Assembly: GCF_036014115.1 (NCBI RefSeq)
Contig: NZ_CP107913.1
Location: 5,821,501-5,885,500, forward strand
DNA length: 64,000 nt
Reading direction: 5' to 3'
Source: Streptomyces sp. NBC_00448
GTDB taxonomy: Bacteria > Actinomycetota > Actinomycetes > Streptomycetales > Streptomycetaceae
Below, one piece after another: positions 52,904-59,554 of the stretch; position 1 is the stretch's first letter, and each line of letters starts with the position of its first letter. The translations under genes and the position numbers were made by a program. The notes under the pieces are model-generated. The model did not search any database. It saw only the letters and a program-made list of their open reading frames with translations, and was not told where the DNA came from.

Positions 52904-53263
52904 GTGAGTGCAGACCGCAGGCGCAACTCGTCGCCCTTCGTACGCCCGTACGCCGTCACGCGCGGACGTACCACGGCGCGGACCGACTTCGCGCTCGAGG
53001 CGCTGGTCAGCACCACCGCACGCGCCTGGGAGAACGGGGTACGGCTGTTCCCCGAGCAGCAGGCGATCTGCCGGCTGTGCCTGAACCTGACCTCGGTGGC
53101 CGAGATCTCCGCGCTGCTGCACATCCCGCTCGGCGTCACGCGCGTCCTGGTGGGCGACCTGGCCGAGAGCGGCCTCGTCAACGTCCAGCAGCCGGGCCAC
53201 GAGGGGGGACGGCCGGACGTCACCCTGCTGGAGAGGGTGCTCACCGGCCTGCGCGGCCTGTGA
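52904..53263 (+). CDS. cvnC: DUF742 protein (CvnC)
   Basis: A 119-residue DUF742 protein with a winged-helix-like body: SPFVRPYAVTRGRTTARTDFALEALVSTT at the start, EQQAICRLCLNLTSVAEISALLHIPLGVTRVLVGDLAESGLV in the middle, and LLERVLTGLRGL at the end. It is the third conservon component; its partners are CvnB and, normally, CvnD. GTG 52904; the ribosome site is AAGGATG upstream. Confidence 0.93.
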   Translation: MSADRRRNSSPFVRPYAVTRGRTTARTDFALEALVSTTARAWENGVRLFPEQQAICRLCLNLTSVAEISALLHIPLGVTRVLVGDLAESGLVNVQQPGHEGGRPDVTLLERVLTGLRGL

Positions 53264-53315
53264 GCTCCGGCCAGGCGCCCGCCTTCCCGGGCCACGCGAC
53301 AACCTAGGGAGTGCC

Positions 53316-54083
53316 ATGTCCCAACTGCCCGAACTCGCGGTGTCCTTCGGTGCCGCGGCGCAGGACTACGACCGCTACCGGACGGCGCCGCCGGCGCAGG
53401 CGCTCGACTGGCTGCTGCCCGCGGACTGCGCCTCGGTGCTCGACCTGGGCGCCGGCACCGGCCTGCTGACCCGTCAACTCGCCGACCGCGCCGCGGAGGT
53501 CGTGGCGGTCGAGCCCGACGCCCGGATGCGCGAGGTGCTGGCCGCCGCCTGTCCGCGGGCGACGGTACTGGAGGGGACCGGCGAGCACATCCCGCTGCCC
53601 GACGCCCGGGTCGACGCGGTCACGATCTCCGCGGCGTGGCACTGGATGGACCCGGCCGTCGCGCTCCCGGAGATCGCCCGGGTGCTCAAGCCGGGCGGAA
53701 CGCTCGGCATCCTGTACACGCGCCGGGACCGGCGGGTGCCGTGGCTCGACCGCCTGGACGCGTACGTGCACGACGAGATGGGGACCGACGACCGGATCGG
53801 CGACCTGATCGGGCGGATGAACGACGGGCCGTGGCTGCCGGACGGCGTGCCCTTCGCCGAACCGGAGCCCCACGCCGACACCTGGACCGCCGCGATGAGC
53901 GCCGAGGAGGTGACCGCCATGTTCGCCACCTACAGCAGGTTCATCGCGCTGCCGGCCGACCGGAAGCGGGAACTGGCGGCCCGGATCGAGGCGAAGGTCC
54001 GCGAGACGGCGGAGGTACGGGACGACCTGGTCCGGCTGCCCCTGGTCTGCTACTCCTGGCGCACCCAGCGGACCGGCTCCTGA
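53316..54083 (+). CDS. class I SAM-dependent methyltransferase
   Basis: A 255-residue methyltransferase of the Methyltransf_11 type with motif I SVLDLGAGTGLLTRQLA (about 40-56), acidic motif II VAVEPDARM, and post-motif ARVLKPGGTLGILY. No specificity can be given. It stands exactly where the conservon GTPase gene cvnD would be expected, 52 nt after cvnC, so it may be cotranscribed with the conservon. ATG 53316. Confidence 0.9.
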   Translation: MSQLPELAVSFGAAAQDYDRYRTAPPAQALDWLLPADCASVLDLGAGTGLLTRQLADRAAEVVAVEPDARMREVLAAACPRATVLEGTGEHIPLPDARVDAVTISAAWHWMDPAVALPEIARVLKPGGTLGILYTRRDRRVPWLDRLDAYVHDEMGTDDRIGDLIGRMNDGPWLPDGVPFAEPEPHADTWTAAMSAEEVTAMFATYSRFIALPADRKRELAARIEAKVRETAEVRDDLVRLPLVCYSWRTQRTGS

Positions 54084-54203
54084 AGCGCGGACCCTTTCCT
54101 GGAGCGCGCACCGTCTCCTGACTCAGGCACCCTCTCCTGACTTACGGGGCTCCGGACCGCGTGACCCGGACCCCTGCCTCCTGCCGGCTTCCGATCACTT
54201 CAC

Positions 54204-54384
54204 CTAGGCCGTGTTTTGGAAGTAGCGCCGTCCGCCCAAAGGGCGGGGCCCGTGGCGTCTGGTGCGTGCGATCGCAAGGCGGAGGGTTGTCCTCGTAGTG
54301 GGCCTACTCGGACAAGCCCGACAACGAAGCGAGCGTGCGTGCCAGGCGCCACGGGCCAGGCGGGACTTCCAAAACACGGCCTAG
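54204..54384. mobile_element. non-coding MITE with IS5-type ends
   Basis: Perfect 20-bp terminal inverted repeats, CTAGGCCGTGTTTTGGAAGT (54204-54223) and its complement (54365-54384), enclose about 140 bp. The interior is itself a long imperfect hairpin (CCCGTGGCG near 54249 against CGCCACGGG near 54345). There is no reading frame. Both ends lie in CTAG, the same target preference as the IS5-family element at 29190. I recall closely similar small repeats as common in Streptomyces genomes. Confidence 0.82.
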
Positions 54385-55043
54385 CTCCCGGACGCCGCCG
54401 CGCGCACCGCCTCCGCCACCGGGTCGGGCCCCGCGATCAGCTCCAGGGTCAGCCCGGCCGTGCCCGGCGCCGTCAGCAGCTCCGCCAGCACCGCCGCCAC
54501 GTCGTCCCGCGGCACCGAGCCGCGCCCGGTGGACGCGGCGAGGCGGACCCGGCCGGTGCCGCTGTCGTTCGTCAGGGCACCCGGGCGCAGGATCGTCCAA
54601 TCCAGCCCCTTCCGCGCCCGCACCGCGTCGTCCGCCGCGCCCTTCGCCCGCAGGTATGCCGTGAAGACCGGGTCCACACCGGTCGCCTCCGCGTCCGCGC
54701 CCATGGACGAGACCACCAGGAAGCGCCGTACCCCGGCCCGCTCGGCCGCGTCCGCGAGGAGCACGGCCGCGCCCCGGTCCACCGTCTGCTTGCGCTCCGC
54801 CCCGGAGCCCGCGCCGGCGCCCGCCGCGAACACCGCCGCGTCGGCGCCTTCCAGCACCGCCGCCACCTGTTCCAACGTCGCCGACTCCAGGTCGAGTACG
54901 ACCGGTTCGGCCCCCACCGCCCGCAGGTCGTCAGCCTGGGCGGCGTTCCGGATCAACCCGGCCGCGCTGTCCCCGCGCCCGCTCAGCAGCCGTTCGAGCC
55001 GCAGCGCGATCTGTCCGTGTCCACCAGCGATCACCGTACGCAT
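54381..55043 (-). CDS. NAD(P)-binding protein (atypical SDR / NmrA-like)
   Basis: A 220-residue Rossmann-fold protein: MRTVIAGGHGQIALRLERLLSGRG as the dinucleotide-binding loop (GGHGQIA), LIRNAAQADDLRAVGAEPVVLDLES after strand two, FLVVSSMGADAEA and a YLRAKGAADDAVRARKGLDWTILRPGAL stretch that carries the Tyr/Lys-like pair typical of NmrA-type oxidoreductases. The TAG stop is the CTAG in which the MITE is inserted, so the gene ends exactly at the element. Confidence 0.88.
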   Translation of the reverse strand: MRTVIAGGHGQIALRLERLLSGRGDSAAGLIRNAAQADDLRAVGAEPVVLDLESATLEQVAAVLEGADAAVFAAGAGAGSGAERKQTVDRGAAVLLADAAERAGVRRFLVVSSMGADAEATGVDPVFTAYLRAKGAADDAVRARKGLDWTILRPGALTNDSGTGRVRLAASTGRGSVPRDDVAAVLAELLTAPGTAGLTLELIAGPDPVAEAVRAAASGS

Positions 55044-55052
55044 GCCGCGACG

Positions 55053-56399
55053 CTACGCCTCGCGGTGCGCCTGGCGCGGGAGGTCGAGGGTCGCGTCGCC
55101 GGCCGAGTCGCAGTACTCGCGTACCGCGCTGGTCCGGGAGACCACCCGGCCGCGGTGGATCACGATCCGGCTGTAGGCGAGCGAGAGCACGCCGGCCAGG
55201 CTCTCCCCGCGCACCGCGAGCAACTCGGCCGGGAAGCCCGCCTCCACGCGTACCTCCGGCAGCCCGAGTACCGCCCGGGCCTCGGCGCTCACCAGGTCGT
55301 ACGCCCGCGGGGGAGGGCACTCGCCGTGCGAGGCCAGCAGGTAGGCCGCCTCCAGCGGGTCGCCGCGGCCGACCGGGTTGGCCAGGTCGCAGAGCGCGCC
55401 GCTGCCCGCGGTGACCCGTACTCCCGCCGCGCGCAGCGCGCGGACCGCGGTGAGCGGCGCCAGCGGGCGGACGGAGGCGGCGGCACGGGCGGCCGGGGTG
55501 TCCGGCGCGGGCGCGCAGCGGTCCAGGGCGCCGCAGCCGCCCTGGGGGAGCGCGACCACGGAGACGCCCGCGGCGGCCAGCCGGTCGGCGGTGCGCGCCA
55601 CCCCGTCAGGACCCTGCGCGGCCAGGCCGTGGCAGGGGCCGAGGGTGACGCCGGGCCGCAGCCCGCCGGCCATCGCGGCCAGCCGGGCCATCCGCGCCGG
55701 GTCTTCGGCGGCGGTGTGCAGGTCGACCGGCAGCCCGAACTCGGCGGCCAGCGCCAGCACCGCCTCGGTGTAGCCGCTCGGGTCCGGGTCGAGGTCCGGG
55801 CAGCCGCCCACCGCGGAAGCGCCCATCTTCAGCGCGTCCCGCAGCATCGCCAGGCCGTCCGCCCCCGCGGCGCCGGTCAGCACCCTGGGCACGGCCACCG
55901 CCTGCACGTCGAGCAGCCCGCGCAGCGACTGCCGGGCCTGGAGCACCGCCTCCAGCGAGCGCAGCCCGCGGACGTCGCCGATCCGTACGTGGCTGCGCAC
56001 CGCCGTGGCGCCGTGGCCGAGTTGGAGCAGCGCGGCCTCGGTGGCGCGCCGCTGGACGTCCTCGGTGTCGCCGGAGGGCGGGCCGCCGGCGGTGAGCGCG
56101 AAGTCCAGGTGCGCGTGCGGCTCGGCGGGCGCGGGCAGCAGGAGGTAGCCGCGCAGGTCGATCCGGGCACCGCGCTCGATCCGGCCGCCCCGGTCGGGAC
56201 GGTCGGGGGTCCGCTCGCCGCCGAGGCCGCCGCCGCGGTCGGGGCGTTCCGCGGACACGGCGAGGCTGCCCGCGGTGCCCACGGCCTCGATCCGCGAGCC
56301 GCTCAGCCGGACGTCTACGGTCCGGCCGTCGGTGAGGCGGGCGCCGCACAGCAGCAGGGTGGCGGTCTCCGCGGTGGTGCCGCGGGAACTGTCGGTCAT
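55053..56399 (-). CDS. amidohydrolase (cytosine-deaminase-like), catalytic Asp possibly missing
   Basis: A 448-residue amidohydrolase-superfamily protein. Visible metal-site elements are PHAHLDF (HxH), VDLHTAAED and GPCHGLAAQ. In cytosine deaminases the last ligand is the Asp of a GSDNVRDPW-type motif; here the matching place reads AGSGALCDLANPVGRGD, so the Asp is absent or displaced. The first 70 residues contain a Gly/Arg/Asp-rich insertion (RPDRGGGLGGERTPDRPDRGG). The substrate is unknown. It lies 9 nt upstream of the NAD(P)-binding gene and probably shares its transcript. Confidence 0.8.
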   Translation of the reverse strand: MTDSSRGTTAETATLLLCGARLTDGRTVDVRLSGSRIEAVGTAGSLAVSAERPDRGGGLGGERTPDRPDRGGRIERGARIDLRGYLLLPAPAEPHAHLDFALTAGGPPSGDTEDVQRRATEAALLQLGHGATAVRSHVRIGDVRGLRSLEAVLQARQSLRGLLDVQAVAVPRVLTGAAGADGLAMLRDALKMGASAVGGCPDLDPDPSGYTEAVLALAAEFGLPVDLHTAAEDPARMARLAAMAGGLRPGVTLGPCHGLAAQGPDGVARTADRLAAAGVSVVALPQGGCGALDRCAPAPDTPAARAAASVRPLAPLTAVRALRAAGVRVTAGSGALCDLANPVGRGDPLEAAYLLASHGECPPPRAYDLVSAEARAVLGLPEVRVEAGFPAELLAVRGESLAGVLSLAYSRIVIHRGRVVSRTSAVREYCDSAGDATLDLPRQAHREA

Positions 56400-56766
56400 C
56401 GCGCTCCTCCGGTACGGGCCTTGCGAGCGGTGGGAGGCAGGATCACGGGACAGGAAGACGGACGATCATCTGCAGATCACGGAAGATGATCGGTGAGCAG
56501 GACATACGGCATGATCACGCACTCCGAGCGTAGGGCGCCGGACGGCGAGGTCCTGGCAGGAACGCATTAGTCGTACCGGCCGGGGTCGCGCGAAACGGCC
56601 TGCGCACGGGCCGTTTCACCGGCCGCGCGCGGGCCTGGGCGCAGTACGCGAAAGGGTGCCGACAGGCCCCGGGCGAGACGCGGTTCGGGTGTCCGCCAGG
56701 TCCGATGTGCCCTGCCGGATACGGATTTCACGTATCGCTGCGGAGCGTGTAATGTCTTCCTCGCTC
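56400..56766. other. intergenic region between amidohydrolase and tRNA-Thr
   Basis: No gene is seen in these 367 bp. An inverted repeat CGATCATCT (56463-56471) / AGATGATCG (56484-56492) lies 64 nt upstream of the amidohydrolase start, amid four further GATCA/GATCG motifs, and may be an operator. Near the right end TTTCAC (56726-56731) and TAATGT (56750-56755), 18 nt apart, form a plausible promoter for the tRNAs. Confidence 0.45.
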
Positions 56767-56839
56767 GCCCCAATAGCTCAGTCGGTAGAGCGTCTCCATG
56801 GTAAGGAGAAGGTCTACGGTTCGATTCCGTATTGGGGCT
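56767..56839 (+). tRNA. tRNA-Thr (GGT)
   Basis: A 73-nt tRNA with acceptor GCCCCAA/TTGGGGC, D-arm AGCTCAGTCGGTAGAGC, anticodon loop atGGTaa in stem TCTCC/GGAGA, T-loop TTCGATT and discriminator T. A GC hairpin follows (about 56850-56872). Confidence 0.95.
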
Positions 56840-56885
56840 CTGATGGATCGCACCCCCGTCGTTTCGGCGGGGGCCGGTTCGTCGA

Positions 56886-56958
56886 GGCGGCGTAGCTCAG
56901 TCGGTAGAGCAAGCGGCTCATAATCGCTGTGTCACCGGTTCAAGTCCGGTCGCCGCTA
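56886..56958 (+). tRNA. tRNA-Met (CAT)
   Basis: A 73-nt tRNA with acceptor GGCGGCG/CGCCGCT (one G-U pair), D-arm AGCTCAGTCGGTAGAGC, anticodon loop ctCATaa, T-loop TTCAAGT. An elongator type is likely because the acceptor is fully paired and the anticodon stem lacks the three G-C pairs of initiator tRNA. Confidence 0.92.
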
Positions 56959-56964
56959 CTCTCC

Positions 56965-57000
56965 GTAGCCGATTGCGGGTTCGGTCCCTCGATCGGCTAC
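56965..57000 (+). terminator. hairpin between tRNA-Met and rpmG
   Basis: A perfect 9-bp inverted repeat, GTAGCCGAT (56965-56973) and ATCGGCTAC (56992-57000), is followed by TCTTTCTG. It may terminate the tRNA transcript. TTGCGG (56973) and TACTCT (56998), which overlap it, could instead be the rpmG promoter. Confidence 0.5.
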
Positions 57001-57042
57001 TCTTTCTGTGTTCATAACACCCGTTCGTCAAGGAGCACTCAC

Positions 57043-57207
57043 GTGGCCGCCACCGACGTCCGCCCTAAGATCACGCTGGCCTGCGTGGAGTGCAAGGAGC
57101 GGAACTACATCACCAAGAAGAACCGGCGCAACGACCCGGACCGTCTTGAGATGAAGAAGCACTGCCCCCGCTGCAACGCCCACACCGCGCACCGCGAGAC
57201 CCGCTGA
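57043..57207 (+). CDS. rpmG: 50S ribosomal protein L33
   Basis: A 54-residue zinc-ribbon ribosomal protein: [22 protein letters not shown]...[15 protein letters not shown]. Both CxxC pairs (CVEC, CPRC) are kept, so this is the zinc-binding (C+) form of L33 rather than the Cys-free paralogue that actinobacteria express under zinc starvation. GTG 57043 follows AAGGAG at 57030-57035. Confidence 0.96.
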   Translation: MAATDVRPKITLACVECKERNYITKKNRRNDPDRLEMKKHCPRCNAHTAHRETR

Positions 57208-57454
57208 ACCAGGCGGTCCCTCTCCCAGTGCCGCCGAGGCGGGGCTGTTCGCGGCAGGCCGCCGGGACCCTACGGTTCCGGCAGACCGCGACTTCGGGCT
57301 CCGCAGCGGCGGAAGCCCGGGCCAAGTCCGGCTGAAAGCTTTACCGTGAGGCCGTTCCCGTATTCCGGGGGCGGCCTTACGGCATGTCCCGACCCGCGTC
57401 GGCCCCTCGCGCCGACCGCACTCCCGCCGACCCCATCCGTATCCGGAGGTAACG

Positions 57455-57946
57455 ATGGCCCTCGACCCGTCCTTCGTGGGGCGGAGCTATCCGCCCAGTA
57501 GCGTCTACGAGGTCGGCCGGGAGAAGATCCGCGAGTTCGCCGAGGCGATCGGCGACCCGAATCCGGTGTACGTCGACGCCGACGCGGCCAAGGCGCTCGG
57601 CCACCCCGACGTGATCGCGCCGCCGACGTTCCCCTTCGCGATCAGCTACAAGGCGGCCGGCCAGGTGGTCCGCGACCCCGAACTCGGCCTCGACTACAGC
57701 CGGGTGGTGCACGGCGACCAGAAGTTCGCCTACCGCCGTCCGGTTCGGGCCGGCGACCGGCTCACGGTCACCTCGACGATCGACACGATCAAGTCCCTTG
57801 CGGGCAACGACGTCATCGAGATCCGCGGGGAGATCCACGACGAGTCCGGCGAGCACGTGGTGACCGCCATGACCAAGCTGGTGGCCCGCGCGGCCGAGCC
57901 GGACGACGCCGACGTGAGCGGCAGCGACAAGAGCGGGGACGTGTGA
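57455..57946 (+). CDS. hadA: MaoC-like (3R)-hydroxyacyl-ACP dehydratase subunit HadA
   Basis: A 163-residue hot-dog-fold protein starting MALDPSFVGRSYPPSSVYEVGREKIREFAEAIGD, the FAS1-DH-N/UPF0336 pattern of mycobacterial HadA/HadC. It pairs with HadB to dehydrate beta-hydroxyacyl-ACP; the HadA-type chain is the substrate-binding, non-catalytic half. ATG 57455 follows GGAGG. The stop overlaps hadB (TGATG), indicating cotranslation. Confidence 0.9.
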   Translation: MALDPSFVGRSYPPSSVYEVGREKIREFAEAIGDPNPVYVDADAAKALGHPDVIAPPTFPFAISYKAAGQVVRDPELGLDYSRVVHGDQKFAYRRPVRAGDRLTVTSTIDTIKSLAGNDVIEIRGEIHDESGEHVVTAMTKLVARAAEPDDADVSGSDKSGDV

Positions 57947-58374
57947 TGGCCGCGGCAATCGCCTACGACGACGTCGAGGTCGGCACCGAGCTGCCCGCCC
58001 GGGAGTTCCCGGTCAGCCGGGCGACCCTCGTGCAGTACGCCGGTGCCTCGGGTGACTTCAACCCCATCCACTGGAACGAGAAGTTCGCCCGCGAGGTCGG
58101 GTTGCCCGACGTCATCGCGCACGGCATGTTCACGATGGCCGTCGCCATCCGTGTCGTCACCGACTGGACGGTCGATCCCGGCGCCGTCGAGGAGTACGGC
58201 GTCCGCTTCACCAAGCCGGTCGTCGTCCCCAACGATGACCAGGGTGCCACCGTGCACGTCGCCGCGAAGGTCGCGGCCAAACTCGATGACCGCCGCGTCC
58301 GGATCGACCTCGTCGCCACCTCCGACGGCCAGAAAGTCCTCGGCATGTCCCGTGCGGTGGTCCGCCTCGCCTGA
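57946..58374 (+). CDS. hadB: MaoC-like (3R)-hydroxyacyl-ACP dehydratase subunit HadB
   Basis: A 142-residue catalytic hot-dog subunit with the hydratase-2 motif YAGASGDFNPIHWNEKFARE (Asp and His catalytic) followed by IAHGMFTMAV. Coupled to hadA at a TGATG overlap; GTG 57943 is an alternative start one codon earlier. In Streptomyces the hadAB pair lies beside rpmG and upstream of murB, as here. Confidence 0.92.
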   Translation: MAAAIAYDDVEVGTELPAREFPVSRATLVQYAGASGDFNPIHWNEKFAREVGLPDVIAHGMFTMAVAIRVVTDWTVDPGAVEEYGVRFTKPVVVPNDDQGATVHVAAKVAAKLDDRRVRIDLVATSDGQKVLGMSRAVVRLA

Positions 58375-58878
58375 CCCCCGGGTGCCCCCGTCCCGTCGGC
58401 CGAGGGACCACCCCTCGGTGGGAGGGCGCGGTGCTCCAAGGCTCCCCGCCGCGGGGGTGCGGTGCCCTACGGCTCCCCGCCGCGGGGGTGGCGGTTCGTC
58501 CCCGGCTTGCGCCCGGTGGTGGGTTGCTCGCTCCGTTCTTCTCGTCGTTGTTGGGTGCGGGTTGCCCCGTTCCCGGAGTGGCTGGGTGCTGCGGGGGAGC
58601 CGCACATATCCAGGGGCGCGGGGAACTGCGTGACAAGCCCACCACCGGCGGGCGGGCAAGCACGCACCGCAGGGGGCACTCACCCAGGGGCGCGGGGAAC
58701 TGCGCTCCCCCAGGGCTTCGCCTGGGAGGTGCCCCCATCCGCCAGAGCCGGCGGTCAGACGAGGACGAGGCAGCCACCCCGCAGGGGAGCGCACGGAACC
58801 ACGACGGCGCACCCCCTCCCCGCCGACACCCCACCCGTTGAGTTGACTAGTAAGTGATTGACCACTAACTTGGTCCGC
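58375..58878. repeat. intergenic region with dispersed GC-rich repeats
   Basis: No gene is seen in these 504 bp. They contain two copies of GGCTCCCCGCCGCGGGGGTG (58440-58459 and 58471-58490), two copies of CAGGGGCGCGGGGAACTGCG (58611-58630 and 58685-58704), and a 33-nt hairpin unit at 58705-58737 (CTCCCCCAGG-gcttcg-CCTGGGAGG...) that recurs with two changes at 62300-62332. These resemble short dispersed repeats of Streptomyces genomes. Confidence 0.7.
58843..58871 (+). promoter_or_regulatory. tetR promoter with overlapping operator
   Basis: TTGACT (58843-58848), 17-nt spacer, TAACTT (58866-58871). The predicted start of transcription falls at or one base before ATG 58879, so the transcript should be leaderless. 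A 21-bp operator-like sequence covers 58848-58868 and recurs in front of the MFS gene. Confidence 0.65.
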
Positions 58879-59433
58879 ATGGCAAGGATGAGCGCCGAAG
58901 ACCGACGCGTCAGCGTCATCAGCGCGGCAATGAGCGAGTTCGCCCAGGGCGGCTACAAGGGCACGTCCACCGAAGCGATCGCCCGCCGCGTAGGCGTCTC
59001 CCAGCCGTACCTGTTCCGCCTGTTCCCCAACAAGCAAGCCATGTTCATCGCGGCCGCCGAACAGTGCCTCGCCCAGACCCGCGAGGTCTTCGCCCACGCC
59101 GTGGAGGACGTACCCATCGAGGGGCGGCTGCCCGCGATGGCCGCGGCGTACCAGCAACTCCTCCGGGACGACCCGGAGAAACTGCAGATGCAGATGCAGA
59201 TGTACGCGGCGGTCGCGGCGGCCGAAGCCGCCGGCGACCACGACTTCGGCTCGACCCTCAGGACGTCCTGGCAGCAGATGTGGGACGAGGTCCGCACCGC
59301 GCTGGGCACGGACATCGACGAGACGACGCAGTTCTTCGCGTACGGAATGCTGATCAACACGTTCGTCTCGTTGGGCTTCCCGCCGGGTCACCGGAACTGG
59401 GAGGGCTTCTACGTGGAGGCGAGGCCCGAGTGA
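58879..59433 (+). CDS. TetR-family repressor
   Basis: A 184-residue regulator with an N-terminal TetR HTH (VISAAMSEFAQGGYKGTSTEAIARRVGVSQPYLFRLFPNKQAMF, about 13-56) and a helical ligand-binding half. ATG 58879 fits a leaderless transcript from the promoter at 58843; an upstream in-frame TTG at 58858 lies inside the operator and is unlikely. It is followed by a terminator and then the MFS exporter, whose promoter carries the same operator, so it most likely represses both itself and the exporter. Confidence 0.92.
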   Translation: MARMSAEDRRVSVISAAMSEFAQGGYKGTSTEAIARRVGVSQPYLFRLFPNKQAMFIAAAEQCLAQTREVFAHAVEDVPIEGRLPAMAAAYQQLLRDDPEKLQMQMQMYAAVAAAEAAGDHDFGSTLRTSWQQMWDEVRTALGTDIDETTQFFAYGMLINTFVSLGFPPGHRNWEGFYVEARPE

Positions 59434-59455
59434 CCGGGGCCGAGCAGGCCCCGGT
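59433..59455 (+). terminator. intrinsic terminator after tetR
   Basis: A perfect 9-bp stem ACCGGGGCC/GGCCCCGGT with loop GAGCA, starting at the stop codon; a run of T lies 14 nt after the stem (59469-59475). Confidence 0.7.
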
Positions 59456-59473
59456 GCCGGCGGGCATATTTTT

Positions 59474-59507
59474 TTGACCTCGTAACTTAGTGACCAATAA
59501 CTTACTA
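59474..59507 (+). promoter_or_regulatory. MFS exporter promoter with TetR operator
   Basis: TTGACC (59474-59479), 18-nt spacer, TAACTT (59498-59503). The 21-bp sequence TTAGTGACCAATAACTTACTA (59487-59507) matches the reverse complement of the tetR operator at 17 of 21 positions and covers the -10 region. Confidence 0.68.
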
Positions 59508-59554
59508 TCGAGCGCGGCACCTACTGCCGGCGAACGCAACAGGGGGTAGCAACG

